From the NCBI GenBank assembly GCA_003279935.1, contig QCGL01000001.1, positions 1 to 64,000 of the forward strand: a stretch of 64,000 bases of DNA, read 5' to 3'. This document shows, piece by piece, positions 17,123-28,401 of this stretch. The notes beneath the pieces were generated by a model. The model saw only the letters and a list, made by a program, of their open reading frames with translations. It was not told the origin of the DNA and made no database searches. Each line of letters opens with the position of its first letter. Positions within the stretch are counted from its first letter, which is position 1. Position numbers and translations under genes: made by a program. The stretch comes from Prochlorococcus sp. AG-388-A04. GTDB lineage: Bacteria > Cyanobacteriota > Cyanobacteriia > PCC-6307 > Cyanobiaceae.

Positions 17123-17893
17123 TTAATAGTTTGATATTTGATCAATTGCTCTTATCGCAGCTGCTGCGGCCTCTTCAACATCTCCCTCTTTACCTGCGAG
17201 AGTGAGCCTTCCAAAGGCTCCAACGGCTTTTACATCAATGATGGTTATATTTGCGGATTTTTCAGCTTCATTAGCTGCCTTAAGTACATATCCGGCTGGT
17301 TCAGTCTCCAAAATAAACATGCTCATTCCAGATTGAATCATAGATCCACTTCTATTTTGCCTATTGATTAAAACTGCATGATCTGGGGTAATTGCACGAA
17401 TAACTTCTGTCCAACTTGTTGATGGCTTGGTTCTTTTCCTCACTTCACTCCCAATAGCATCTAAAACCACATCTCCTGAATGCAAAACTGTACTTTGGTC
17501 CTTATGGTAAAGAGCTAAAGAGCCAAAGGCTCTTTCCACAATCATCTGACCTAGCCTTACATTACTTGCCTTTAAAGCTATATCAGTAACCCTATGTACT
17601 GCCATTCCGGGAGAAACTTCCATCCATAGGCAAGAATCACCCGGTATTGGTAAAAATCCTCTACTCACAGTCCCCATATATGCAGCTAACTGAGGTTGTA
17701 AAGAGTCTAAAAAAACATATGTCCTTAATTCTATTTGCTCAACTTGACTTGCTTGTCTTGAAACTAATGACTTTTCAGAGTCAGTTGTTATAAAACAGCT
17801 AGCTCCATTGGACTGAGATTGAACTTCAGATCCAGTAACAAGAGAACTTCCTTTTCTTCGATCTCCTCTATTTAGGCTAGAAGTTGGTTCCAT
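17123..17893 (-). CDS. csoS1D: Tandem-BMC carboxysome shell protein CsoS1D
   Basis: Shell protein with two fused BMC domains. Trimers form a pseudohexamer with a large gated pore, thought to pass RuBP and 3-PGA. A ~45-residue polar N-terminal extension precedes domain 1 ([22 protein letters not shown]) and domain 2 ([41 protein letters not shown], ending in [15 protein letters not shown]). It is transcribed separately from the main operon and lies across ham1 from csoS1. The 256-aa length agrees with Prochlorococcus CsoS1D. Confidence 0.95.
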   Translation of the reverse strand: MEPTSSLNRGDRRKGSSLVTGSEVQSQSNGASCFITTDSEKSLVSRQASQVEQIELRTYVFLDSLQPQLAAYMGTVSRGFLPIPGDSCLWMEVSPGMAVHRVTDIALKASNVRLGQMIVERAFGSLALYHKDQSTVLHSGDVVLDAIGSEVRKRTKPSTSWTEVIRAITPDHAVLINRQNRSGSMIQSGMSMFILETEPAGYVLKAANEAEKSANITIIDVKAVGAFGRLTLAGKEGDVEEAAAAAIRAIDQISNY

Positions 17894-17991
17894 TCACGAA
17901 ACTATAACGGATTAGGGTTCTTTTTTTTCTATTAAATTAACTTGCATGCTTCGTCCGAAACGATAACTTCAAATTAAAGATATGAAATTTT

Positions 17992-18360
17992 ATGGTAAAT
18001 TCTCAAAAAAAAGCGCCAGATTCTTCTAGCTCTGAAAATGAATTAAGTCCTGATCAAACCCTAGGTTTAGTGAGCTTAAGTTTAATGCAAAAGTTATCTC
18101 AGAAAGATCCTTCATTTAGTTGGTTGGAAGAGATTAAACCAGATCAATTTAATCTTAAAAATCTTAGAGATAGACTAGAGTTAACCGAATTAGCTATTAA
18201 GACAGGTGCACCTCTAACAACTTCCGAAGTTTCAATTTTAATGGGAGCAAAGCCTGGTAAATCAAAGATAGAAAGAGGTGGATTATTAGCCATAAAAGTT
18301 GCCAGGAATGTCTGGAAATTATCTAAACTTGGTCAAGGAAGTTCCTATTACAGAAATTAA
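17992..18360 (+). CDS. Conserved protein of unknown function upstream of chlN
   Basis: A 122-aa soluble protein. The N-terminal ~25 residues are Ser/polar and disordered. The rest (LGLVSLSLMQKL through SYYRN) is predicted helical, with the segment APLTTSEVSILMGAKPGKSKIERGGLLAIKVARNVWKL. That pattern looks like a helix-turn-helix specificity region (TTSEVSILMG..KSKIERGGLLA), so a small DNA- or RNA-binding protein is possible. I do not recognise a named family with certainty. It is divergent from csoS1D and precedes the chlorophyll genes by 156 bases. Confidence 0.75.
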   Translation: MVNSQKKAPDSSSSENELSPDQTLGLVSLSLMQKLSQKDPSFSWLEEIKPDQFNLKNLRDRLELTELAIKTGAPLTTSEVSILMGAKPGKSKIERGGLLAIKVARNVWKLSKLGQGSSYYRN

Positions 18361-18501
18361 ATTTCAGAGTAAATAAATTAGTTTAATTATTCTTATTAAA
18401 GTTTTTAAACTTTCATATAAGTTTTTTAAATGTATACATTTTGTAAGAGAACTTATCAATTAGTGCTTAAATCCAAAAGTTTATGCAAGCTTGAAGAATA
18501 A

Positions 18502-19773
<1,272 letters not shown>

Positions 19774-19776
19774 ATT

Positions 19777-21357
19777 ATGGAATTAACTCTTTGGACATAT
19801 GAAGGGCCTCCTCATGTAGGTGCAATGAGAATTGCATCATCAATGAAAGATATTCATTATGTTCTCCATGCTCCTCAAGGAGATACTTATGCCGATCTTC
19901 TTTTCACAATGATTGAGAGAAGAGGTAAAAGACCACCTGTTACTTATACAACATTTCAGGCTAGAGACTTAGGAGGAGATACAGCAGAATTAGTTAAAAG
20001 GAATATTACTGAAGCAGTTGAAAGATTTAAACCAAAAACTCTTTTAGTAGGTGAAAGTTGTACTGCTGAACTAATACAAGATCAGCCAGGAGCTCTTGCT
20101 AAGGGTATGGGTTTTGATATACCAATAGTGGACCTTGAACTTCCTGCCTATAGCAAAAAAGAAAACTGGGGTGCTTCAGAAACCTTTTATCAAATAATAA
20201 GAACTCTTTTGAAAGATAAGGTAAACGAAATTGAAAAGATTAATCCTAAAAGATGGATGTCTTTAGGTCGAAGACCTAAAGTAAATATATTAGGTCCTAC
20301 TTTATTAGGATTTAGATGCAGAGATGATGTAATCGAGATTCAACGTATACTTTCGGAGCAAGGTATTGATACTAATGTTGTTGCACCGCTCGGTTCAAGT
20401 CCAGATGATATTGCAAGATTAACTGATGCTGATATTAATATTTGCCTTTATCACGAGATTGCTGAGACTTCTTGTGAATGGCTTAAGCGTAATTGCGGAA
20501 TGGAATATACAACTACCATCCCAATTGGTATAAGAAATACAATTAATTTTATAAACGAAGTTCATGAAAAACTTGACCTTCCATTAACAAATCAAGAGGA
20601 ACTAGAGCACAAGTCAAAACTTCCATGGTACTCAAAGTCTGTTGACTCAAATTACTTGACGGGAAAAAGGGTTTTTATTTTTGGTGACGGTACTCATGCT
20701 ATCGCAGCTGCCAAAATTGCCAAAGATGAATTAGGTTTTGAGGTAGTAGGATTGGGAACTTACAGCAGAGAAATGGCAAGGCAAGTAAGAGCCGCAGCTA
20801 AGGATTTAAATATAGAAGCACTAATTACTAATAGCTACCTAGATGTAGAAGATGCGATGAAAAAAGCATCCCCCGAATTAGTTTTAGGGACCCAAATGGA
20901 AAGACACAGCGCAAAAAGACTTGGCATCCCATGCGCAGTAATTAGTACTCCAATGCATGTTCAAGATGTTCCTGCAAGATATAGCCCTCAAATGGGATGG
21001 GAAGGAGCAAATGTGATTTTTGACGACTGGGTTCACCCTCTAATGATGGGTCTTGAAGAACATCTTATTGATATGTTCAAACATGACTTTGAATTTGTTG
21101 ATGGTCATCAAAGTCATCTTGGTCATACTGCCACAAAAGGTCCTGAGAATAAAGAAGATGAGCATTCGCGAAGTAATAACGGTATTCAAAAGAAGGTAAC
21201 TGTAATTTGGACAGACTCTGGAAGAGCAGAACTTACAAAAGTTCCATTTTTTGTAAGAGGTAAAGTTAAATCAAATACTGAGAAATATGCTCTTTCAAAA
21301 GGTTTACCTGAAATTAGCGACGAGACCCTCTACGACGCAAAAGCCTACTTCGGTTAA
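19777..21357 (+). CDS. chlB: Light-independent protochlorophyllide reductase subunit B
   Basis: NifK-like catalytic partner of ChlN. It begins [20 protein letters not shown]. Asp36 (APQGDTYAD) is the unusual aspartate ligand of the shared [4Fe-4S] cluster. [15 protein letters not shown] and [12 protein letters not shown] follow. The C-terminal ~55 residues after a polar linker form the domain ([21 protein letters not shown]) that contacts substrate. Length 526 aa is usual. It is in operon with chlN (3-base gap). Confidence 0.98.
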   Translation: MELTLWTYEGPPHVGAMRIASSMKDIHYVLHAPQGDTYADLLFTMIERRGKRPPVTYTTFQARDLGGDTAELVKRNITEAVERFKPKTLLVGESCTAELIQDQPGALAKGMGFDIPIVDLELPAYSKKENWGASETFYQIIRTLLKDKVNEIEKINPKRWMSLGRRPKVNILGPTLLGFRCRDDVIEIQRILSEQGIDTNVVAPLGSSPDDIARLTDADINICLYHEIAETSCEWLKRNCGMEYTTTIPIGIRNTINFINEVHEKLDLPLTNQEELEHKSKLPWYSKSVDSNYLTGKRVFIFGDGTHAIAAAKIAKDELGFEVVGLGTYSREMARQVRAAAKDLNIEALITNSYLDVEDAMKKASPELVLGTQMERHSAKRLGIPCAVISTPMHVQDVPARYSPQMGWEGANVIFDDWVHPLMMGLEEHLIDMFKHDFEFVDGHQSHLGHTATKGPENKEDEHSRSNNGIQKKVTVIWTDSGRAELTKVPFFVRGKVKSNTEKYALSKGLPEISDETLYDAKAYFG

Positions 21358-21371
21358 TCCTTATAAATAAA

Positions 21372-21410
21372 TTATTATTCTAGCATGAGTATTTTCACTC
21401 ATAATAATAA
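21372..21410 (+). other. Hairpin downstream of chlB
   Basis: ATGAGT-ATTTTC-ACTCAT (21385-21402) forms a 6-base stem, flanked by TTATTATT and AATAATAA that could extend it with a 5-base bulge. It starts 15 bases after the chlB stop. No T-run follows, so it may be an mRNA 3'-end stabilising or processing stem rather than a classical terminator. Confidence 0.4.
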
Positions 21411-21483
21411 TTATAATCGCGGAATATCTAGTTATAAACATATATCTTGTATCTTTAATCTTAATAAATAACTATTTGTTGAG

Positions 21484-21523
21484 AAATACATTTCTAGAAG
21501 CATATTCCTGCAAGAATGTATTT
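21484..21523 (+). promoter_or_regulatory. Inverted repeat in chlL leader
   Basis: AAATACATT (21484-21492) pairs perfectly with AATGTATTT (21515-21523) across 22 bases, ending 25 bases before the chlL ATG. It could be an operator dyad or a 5' leader stem. The 191-base chlB-chlL gap containing it and the chlB 3' hairpin suggests that chlL has its own promoter. Confidence 0.4.
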
Positions 21524-21548
21524 ATTAACGTGTTAATTTCAGCTTTAA

Positions 21549-22436
<888 letters not shown>

Positions 22437-22440
22437 CTCC

Positions 22441-23445
22441 CTAATCCAATCCAACCAATTTTCTAGTTAATTCATAAGTTTGTCTTGAAATATTTGAATC
22501 AATAATTCTCTTAGACAATTTTTGAGAAAAAGCTTTTCTTCCTAACTTTTGGCGATTTCCCCAACTCCAATGAACTGCCGGCTTAGCAAATTCTTTAAGA
22601 GTAGCTACTTGAGCGACTCTTTCTCCAGCTAATCTTTGAGATACATATCCTTTTGTGATGAATTTTTGAAAGATTGGGAATAAAAATCTAAAAAGCCAAG
22701 GTGTATCCCTAAAGAGTTTTGTATCGGCCACACATCCAGGGTAAAGGGAATTTATAATTATTCTTTCTTTAGGATATTTTTTTGATAATTCTTGTACTGT
22801 TACCATATTGCACAGTTTGCTATCTTTATACGCTTTCCCGGGTTTAAATCTTTTTCCATTTGCCATGCTAATTGGAGATAAAAATCCATTTTTAAATCCA
22901 GATAAATTACCAAGATCAGCTGGAGCAGGTATAGGAATTCTCCCTCCTAGTTCTGAATAATTTGCCGTAACAGTTCCTAAGACGGTTATTCTTGGTTTGA
23001 ATTTAATTGTTCTACCATTTAAATCAATTTCATTCTCAGAGGACAAAATATTATCAAGAAGAAGATTAATCAAGAGAAAATGACCAAAATGATTAACTGC
23101 CATAGAATTTTCAAATCCCTGGGGAGATCTTTCAGGTTTCCGTAATCTTGGCTTATAAACTGCAGCATTACAAATAATAGAATTTATAGGTTTTTGAAAT
23201 TTTTTCAATATTTCATAACAACCATTTCTTACATCATCTAAATCAGACAAATCAATTTCTATAAAATGAATATTTTTCATTTCGGAATCTGTTAAGGATT
23301 TCTGAGCTATTTCTACTGCCCTTAAATTTGAGCGATTTACCGCTATAACCTCCCATCCAAATCTCAACAAAGGTTTTAAGGTATTTAATCCTACTCCTGA
23401 TGTTGTTCCTGTTATTAGAACTAAACCTTTAATACTCTTACCCAC
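22441..23445 (-). CDS. por: Light-dependent protochlorophyllide oxidoreductase (LPOR)
   Basis: NADPH-dependent, light-driven reduction of protochlorophyllide. SDR fold: nucleotide-binding TGTTSGVG (12-19), NAAVYKP, and catalytic YKDSK (Tyr206, Lys210). POR-specific features include MAVNHFGHFLLINLLLDN and the C-terminal VHWSWGNRQK. It converges on chlL (4 bases between stops), so both protochlorophyllide reductase types sit side by side. Length 334 aa is normal. Confidence 0.97.
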   Translation of the reverse strand: MGKSIKGLVLITGTTSGVGLNTLKPLLRFGWEVIAVNRSNLRAVEIAQKSLTDSEMKNIHFIEIDLSDLDDVRNGCYEILKKFQKPINSIICNAAVYKPRLRKPERSPQGFENSMAVNHFGHFLLINLLLDNILSSENEIDLNGRTIKFKPRITVLGTVTANYSELGGRIPIPAPADLGNLSGFKNGFLSPISMANGKRFKPGKAYKDSKLCNMVTVQELSKKYPKERIIINSLYPGCVADTKLFRDTPWLFRFLFPIFQKFITKGYVSQRLAGERVAQVATLKEFAKPAVHWSWGNRQKLGRKAFSQKLSKRIIDSNISRQTYELTRKLVGLD

Positions 23446-23503
23446 TAGCTATAAAAATTAAAATGAAAAATTCGATAATTAAATGACTTTATAGTCACAC
23501 TTA

Positions 23504-23851
23504 TCAACGCCATATTACTCTGATTATGTCTCTGGAAATCATTTGATCTTGATCCTTCATAAATCTTTGCTCGCCTTCTAAAGAGATTAAATCATCAAAT
23601 CTACTACTTAAATCATCGAACCTTGATTTTTCATATGAATAAGAATTTTTAATCTCCCTCAATCTAGTTAATCTAACTTTTGAGCTATATCCAATTTTTA
23701 ATAAACTCACTATTGCTAAAAGAGAAAAACAAATTTTTAACCCTAGAAAAACAGAGCTTACAAAATCTTCTTGTTCTTTATAGTTTATCTCAATAGCAGA
23801 TGCTAAAGATCTTTTGTCCGTGGAAGTACTTTTACGGTAATGTTTAGGCAA
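23504..23851 (-). CDS. Small membrane-anchored coiled-coil protein, unknown function
   Basis: 115 aa. A polar N-terminus (~1-33) is followed by one hydrophobic segment (SVFLGLKICFSLLAIVSLLKIG, ~33-54) and a charged helical tail with an in-line heptad-like repeat (SRFDDLSSRFDDL), ending basic (IIRVIWR). I do not recognise the family; single-TM topology is inferred from hydrophobicity. It lies between por and psaM on the same strand and is probably conserved in related genomes, given its position in a tightly packed region. Confidence 0.7.
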   Translation of the reverse strand: MPKHYRKSTSTDKRSLASAIEINYKEQEDFVSSVFLGLKICFSLLAIVSLLKIGYSSKVRLTRLREIKNSYSYEKSRFDDLSSRFDDLISLEGEQRFMKDQDQMISRDIIRVIWR

Positions 23852-23939
23852 ATTATTTTTAAAAATTATATAAAAGACTCAAGAATAAAAGTCTTCTTTA
23901 ATTAATAACATAAAGTTTTTTATAATCAAAATTAGTTTT

Positions 23940-24044
23940 TTATGTTCTAGCTAAACTTATTCCAAGCCTTAAAGCCAATACACCTGCATGCATTACCACA
24001 ATAAGACCAAGTATTATTAGATTGATTGATTGAGATGGCTCCAT
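23940..24044 (-). CDS. psaM: Photosystem I reaction centre subunit XII (PsaM)
   Basis: A 34-residue, single-transmembrane subunit, too short for the ORF track. The minus strand from ATG at 24044 reads [20 protein letters not shown], then [14 protein letters not shown] and a TAA stop. This matches the PsaM family (N-terminal Gln/Ile, [16 protein letters not shown]). PsaM helps hold the PSI trimer interface and binds chlorophyll/carotenoid. It is upstream of the 115-aa gene in the same direction. Confidence 0.95.
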
Positions 24045-24140
24045 AATAAATACATATTTATTTTCTATATTCTCTACCTAAAAGTGAAAAATTGATAGAC
24101 TATTACAAAATGCTGTTACGTAATTAAATCAAAAATAATT

Positions 24141-24848
24141 TTGAAAATAGATAATCAAGCTTTAATTATTTCAACAACGAAATTAACTGGAGTTGATCAA
24201 ATGGCTCTAGATTTACATTTTTTAGAAAAAACTATTTCCAAAGTTGAAATTCTTTTTACATTAAGGTTCTATCATTGGGAGGGAAATTGGATTTCTCTTG
24301 GTTATCATCAAAAAGCAATTCCACCTCATTGGGAAAAGCTATTAGAGGATGGCATCATTAAGGTAGTAAGAAGACCCTCTGGAGGAGGCGCAGTACTTCA
24401 TTCTGGAGGGATCACATACGCTTTAACATTTAAAAAACCTTCTTATAAGATCTTTAGTTATGAGCTAGTAAATAATTGGTTAATTAAAAGTTTTAATGAA
24501 TTAGGTTTAGGTTTAAAAAGAGGGACTTTAAGAAAATCAATAATTAAAGAGAACTGTTTTGAATCATCTTATGTGTCTGATTTAGTTGATCAATATGGTT
24601 TTAAACGTATAGGAAGCGCCCAATACAGAAAGAAAGGGGCATTTCTTCAGCATGGGGAAATTCAGCTTAACCCCCCAAGACACTTGTGGTTCAGATTATT
24701 TGGAGAAGAGCCTCCCAAAAAAATTAATTTAAATCTTACTAATGACGAAATAATTAAATATTTGATTAATTCATTTTTAGAATCGAAGTCAGATATAAAA
24801 ATTGAAAAAATCTACTATAAAAAAGATGAGATTAAAGAATTATTGTGA
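24141..24848 (+). CDS. LplA/BPL-family lipoyl or octanoyl transferase
   Basis: Biotin/lipoate A/B protein ligase family. Motifs are GVDQMALDLHFL (N-terminal helix of the LplA fold), YHWEGNWISLGYHQ, and the lipoate-binding RRPSGGGAVLHSGGITYAL. HGEIQLN is followed by a shortened C-terminus, so the accessory domain of E. coli LplA is missing. At 235 aa it may be a ligase with reduced activity, or an octanoyl/lipoyl amidotransferase (LipM/LipL-like). Start is TTG. It converges on the M50 protease gene. Confidence 0.8.
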   Translation: MKIDNQALIISTTKLTGVDQMALDLHFLEKTISKVEILFTLRFYHWEGNWISLGYHQKAIPPHWEKLLEDGIIKVVRRPSGGGAVLHSGGITYALTFKKPSYKIFSYELVNNWLIKSFNELGLGLKRGTLRKSIIKENCFESSYVSDLVDQYGFKRIGSAQYRKKGAFLQHGEIQLNPPRHLWFRLFGEEPPKKINLNLTNDEIIKYLINSFLESKSDIKIEKIYYKKDEIKELL

Positions 24849-24855
24849 CTTGAAT

Positions 24856-26082
24856 TTATTCAATTTCTCCTTTTTTTCTCATTAATTTTATAATCTTGGG
24901 TAATTGAATACCCAGTGGATACTGCTCCTTATTATTAAATTTACTGATTAGATTGGAAGGTAAATTTAAACCTAATTTATTAAACACAAAATAACCAATT
25001 TTATTTCTGTCAATAATTCCTAGTGGTATATCAGCAGAATTAAGTACGAGTACTATACCTTCATTAGATTTCTCTATCTTTTCAATAGCTCTCCATAACT
25101 CAGTACTAAAATTGACACTCTCAAATTTCTTAATGGACTTTTTAAAATCCCCAACAAAAGTACGGTCCCATTTTTTTACTGAAACAGATTTTAAAATTTT
25201 TTCCTCAATAAAGCCGTCCCATCTTCCACTATTAGTTAAAAACAAATATTTATCTTGTTTATCTTTTTTACTTTTAACCACATTATTTAACTGCACAAAA
25301 TTTGAATTGTATTCTATTTTTCTTAATGGCTTAAATTTAAGTTCAGAAACTTTACTTAATTTTAAAATATTTTCAATTTTAAAAAATTGATTTTCAGACT
25401 TTGATGAATTAATGCCAAATAATCCCAAAAAAGTAAATAATAAACCATAGTAAAAATTTAAACTAAATAAACATATAATTCCTAAAAGAAAAACTAAAAT
25501 TGATAAAATTAAAGTTAATTTATTTAAAAAATTTCTTCCTTTATTTTTACTTCCTGAAAAATACCAAATAATACTCTTTAACAAATTACCTCCATCTAAA
25601 GGTCCAATAGGAATTAAGTTTAAAAAGCCTAGAAAAAGATTTAATATTGCTACTCTGTTCAATATATTTGAGAATATTTGTTCGTTTGATTCAGTAGGAT
25701 TAATAATGAAAAGAAGAATTAATGCCGTCGAGAAACATAATAAAGGCCTAACTATCGAGATTTTTATATTACCCAAAGCTGTTTGACAATCCTTTTCTAT
25801 TTGCAAAACTGCTCCTAAGAAGTAAAAGGTAATATTTTTTATTTTTACTCCTTGATTTAACGAAACATAAGTATGTATGACCTCATGGAATATAATAGTA
25901 CTTAATAAAAAAAAAGAAGTTAAGAAACCAATTAACCAAGCTTCCTTTAAGTTATAGATTTCGCTAGAAGTTAAATTAACTTGATTAGAAATACTCCATG
26001 AAAATAAAAAAAGGATTGCAAACCAGTAAGGATGTAATTTAAAGGGAATTCCCTTTACTTTAAAAATTTGCAAACTCCTCAA
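24856..26082 (-). CDS. Site-2-type M50 zinc metalloprotease with CBS domains
   Basis: Multi-pass membrane protease. The catalytic HEVIH (His66-His70) lies in the second helix and LIPIGPLDGGN provides the third ligand (LDGGN, Asp). Hydrophobic helices span residues ~18-220. The C-terminal ~170 residues resemble a CBS pair (GIVLVLNSADIPLGIIDRNKIGYFV), which in this subfamily binds nucleotides and tunes proteolysis. Known relatives cleave membrane-bound anti-sigma or regulatory factors. The substrate here is unknown. Confidence 0.87.
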   Translation of the reverse strand: MRSLQIFKVKGIPFKLHPYWFAILFLFSWSISNQVNLTSSEIYNLKEAWLIGFLTSFFLLSTIIFHEVIHTYVSLNQGVKIKNITFYFLGAVLQIEKDCQTALGNIKISIVRPLLCFSTALILLFIINPTESNEQIFSNILNRVAILNLFLGFLNLIPIGPLDGGNLLKSIIWYFSGSKNKGRNFLNKLTLILSILVFLLGIICLFSLNFYYGLLFTFLGLFGINSSKSENQFFKIENILKLSKVSELKFKPLRKIEYNSNFVQLNNVVKSKKDKQDKYLFLTNSGRWDGFIEEKILKSVSVKKWDRTFVGDFKKSIKKFESVNFSTELWRAIEKIEKSNEGIVLVLNSADIPLGIIDRNKIGYFVFNKLGLNLPSNLISKFNNKEQYPLGIQLPKIIKLMRKKGEIE

Positions 26083-26137
26083 AAATAATCTCCGTTATAT
26101 TTACAAATAATATTAATTCTACCTATAAGATAAAGAT

Positions 26138-26794
26138 ATGCTTGAGACCAAAACTTTAGTTAAAATTTGCGGAATAACTTCCATTGAACAAGCTGTTCAA
26201 TTAGCCGAATTAGGAACTAATGCAATAGGTATCATTTCGGTGGATGAATCTCCAAGATATATTTCCCCAGAAAAGAAAAAAGTAATCTTCAAAACTTTAA
26301 AAGATTTATATCCAAATATTGAGAGAGTTTCAGTTGTAAAAAATACTCCTATTGATTCTATTATTAAAGGATTTTTAGGAGAACCAAACGAAACTATAAT
26401 TCAACTCCATGGAGATGAGGATATTGATTATTGTCAAAAATTAAAAAAACGGGTTCCAGGCATTGGCTTATGGAAAGCTTTTAGAATAAAAAATAAAAAA
26501 GATCTTGATAAGATTAAACCTTATGAAAACTTTATAGATGCAATACTTTTAGATTCATGGAATAAAGAAACATATGGTGGTTCGGGGAAAAGAATAAAAC
26601 AACAATATTTAGAAGATTTAAGTTTTAGCAAACCTTGGTGGATTGCAGGAGGCGTTTCCAAAGAATGGATAGGTGAAATTTTAAAAAATATAAAACCAAA
26701 TGGTATTGATATTTCGAGTAGCGTTGAAACCTCCCCAGGAATAAAAGATATTCATAAAGTTGGTTTAATTATTAAAGAGGTAAAAAAATACTAA
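26138..26794 (+). CDS. trpF: Phosphoribosylanthranilate isomerase
   Basis: Tryptophan synthesis: Amadori rearrangement of N-(5-phosphoribosyl)anthranilate. TIM-barrel motifs are VKICGIT with the catalytic Cys, IGIISVDESPRYIS, IQLHGDE, AILLDSWNKETYGGSGK (catalytic Asp), and phosphate-binding WIAGGVSKE and GIDISSSVETSPG. The 218-aa length is normal. It is divergent from the M50 protease and converges on folE with 3 bases between stops. Confidence 0.97.
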   Translation: MLETKTLVKICGITSIEQAVQLAELGTNAIGIISVDESPRYISPEKKKVIFKTLKDLYPNIERVSVVKNTPIDSIIKGFLGEPNETIIQLHGDEDIDYCQKLKKRVPGIGLWKAFRIKNKKDLDKIKPYENFIDAILLDSWNKETYGGSGKRIKQQYLEDLSFSKPWWIAGGVSKEWIGEILKNIKPNGIDISSSVETSPGIKDIHKVGLIIKEVKKY

Positions 26795-26797
26795 TTT

Positions 26798-27538
26798 TTA
26801 GTAGTTATTATTAGAAGATTGTTGTCTTACTAGTTCAAAAAATTCTTGTTTTAGACTTATGTCATGTCTAAAATCTCCTCTTACTACTGAATTTATCATG
26901 CTAGTATTCGGCTCTTTAACTCCTCTCCACTTCATACAGTAGTGTTGAGCTTTGACTATTATACCTAGCCCCTTAGGTTCACATAGTTTTTCTATTTCAT
27001 CTGCAAGAATCATTACTGCTTCTTCTTGTATATGTGGTCTAGAGAATACCCAATCCGCTACTCTAGCAAATTTAGAAAGCCCTATAACTTTACTTCCTGG
27101 TTTAATTCCTATCCAACATTCTCCTAAAATTGGAACTAAATGATGAGAGCAAGCGGACCTCACTGTTATTGGTCCGACAGTATAAATTTCATCAAGGTTT
27201 TTATCATTTGGAAAACTTGTAACCTTAGGCTGTTCATGGTATCTACCTTTAAAAACTTCGTTTAGGTACATTTTTGAGACTCTTTCTGCCGTCTCCTGAG
27301 TATTGTGGTCATTATCCACATCAATAACTAAAGACTTAAGTAAATCTTTAATTCTGGAAGCCACCTCCTTTTCTAGAACTCTTAGCTCACCGGGATTAAT
27401 AAATTCAGCGATATTATCATTTGCACTGAATCTTGTACCTTTGCTTTTGATACGATCCCTTATTATCTCGGAGATTAATTTATTAGTAATCTTTTCATCA
27501 ATATTTTTAATATTATCGTTGGGTAATGTAGAAGTCAT
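26798..27538 (-). CDS. folE: GTP cyclohydrolase I
   Basis: First step of folate/pterin synthesis: GTP to dihydroneopterin triphosphate. The zinc site is built from SACSHHLVP (Cys, His) and AQHYCMKWRGV (Cys). GLSKFARVADWVFSRPHIQE is the family signature. The N-terminal ~65 residues are a polar extension. Length 246 aa is normal for FolE1. A 154-base gap upstream separates it from the SDR gene, so it probably has its own promoter. Confidence 0.97.
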   Translation of the reverse strand: MTSTLPNDNIKNIDEKITNKLISEIIRDRIKSKGTRFSANDNIAEFINPGELRVLEKEVASRIKDLLKSLVIDVDNDHNTQETAERVSKMYLNEVFKGRYHEQPKVTSFPNDKNLDEIYTVGPITVRSACSHHLVPILGECWIGIKPGSKVIGLSKFARVADWVFSRPHIQEEAVMILADEIEKLCEPKGLGIIVKAQHYCMKWRGVKEPNTSMINSVVRGDFRHDISLKQEFFELVRQQSSNNNY

Positions 27539-27607
27539 AAAATTCTAAACAGGAAATAGCGGGCAAACTTGATTTACTGTAACTTTCTTGGGCTTATTTG
27601 CTTACAC

Positions 27608-27613
27608 ACTATA
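27608..27613 (-). promoter_or_regulatory. Possible folE -10 box
   Basis: On the minus strand GTGATATAGTGTG contains TATAGT, a good match to the sigma-70 -10 consensus, about 70 bases upstream of the folE ATG. No clear -35 is visible, which is common in this genome group. Single-box evidence, so weak. Confidence 0.25.
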
Positions 27614-27692
27614 TCACATTCTTATGTTTAATCGGGTTCTTCAATCCCTAAAAAAAATTACTTTATCGTTATTGCGACTTGATAAGCTAGGG

Positions 27693-28400
27693 TCAAAAAG
27701 CACCTCCTGCAGGCATAAGAGTTAAGTCTTCAATTAATTGTGATTCAGGTTGTTCAGCAATATATAAAATTGTATTTGAGACGTTAGTTGAAGAAAGCAT
27801 AGATGATCTATCGAAATCTGATTTTATTGATTCCGTCTCCCAAAGAGGTGTATTAACTGAACCTAAAGTAATTGTGCATGCTCTTATCGAGTTAGATCTC
27901 TCTTCTTCTCTAAGACACTTTGTAAACATCGCTAGAGCAGATTTTGATACGCAATAAGCACCCCATTGAGGGAATGCATTATAAGAAGCATGACTGCTGA
28001 CGTTAATAATCAGACCTCCATTTTTCCTCATTTTGGGGACAATTAAACTACATATTTGAAATATACTTGTGAGGTTAATTTGAATTATTTCTTGCCATTT
28101 TGTCAAAGGCATTTCAACTAAATTTCCATTAAAAGCACATCCAGCATTATTTATTAAAACGGTAGGGCACCCATATTTTTTTATTGATTCATTAATTGAA
28201 TTATCTATTTCATTTACATTAGATAAATTGCACTTTACAAGATTAATTGTTGACCCTGTATCTGATAGTTCATCTCTTAATATTTCCAACATCTCTAAAT
28301 CTCTAGCGAGTAAAATCAAATCCCAACCAGCATTTGCGAAACTTACTGCTGTAGCTCTACCAATACCTTTAGTGGCTCCTGTAATGTATGCTAATTTCAA
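27693..28400 (-). CDS. Short-chain dehydrogenase/reductase of the alkane cluster
   Basis: Classical SDR, 235 aa: cofactor motif TGATKGIG (9-16), NNAG, catalytic Ser in INVSSH, and YCVSK (Tyr/Lys). It probably uses NADP(H). It starts 1 base after the accA stop, in the series ado-aar-accA-SDR. This neighbourhood is conserved around cyanobacterial alkane genes, suggesting a role in fatty aldehyde or fatty-acyl metabolism, but the sequence does not give the substrate. Confidence 0.88.
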   Translation of the reverse strand: MKLAYITGATKGIGRATAVSFANAGWDLILLARDLEMLEILRDELSDTGSTINLVKCNLSNVNEIDNSINESIKKYGCPTVLINNAGCAFNGNLVEMPLTKWQEIIQINLTSIFQICSLIVPKMRKNGGLIINVSSHASYNAFPQWGAYCVSKSALAMFTKCLREEERSNSIRACTITLGSVNTPLWETESIKSDFDRSSMLSSTNVSNTILYIAEQPESQLIEDLTLMPAGGAF

Positions 28401-28401
28401 T

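Noticed and set aside
18398-18413. AAAGTTT-TT-AAACTTT palindrome upstream of chlN, as a terminator or operator
   Set aside because: AT-only-like dyads of this size are expected by chance in such AT-rich DNA and no T-run or further copies are present.
27539-27692. Small RNA gene upstream of folE
   Set aside because: A weak GGG...CCC pairing and a -10-like box are present, but no terminator or recognisable Yfr-type motif.
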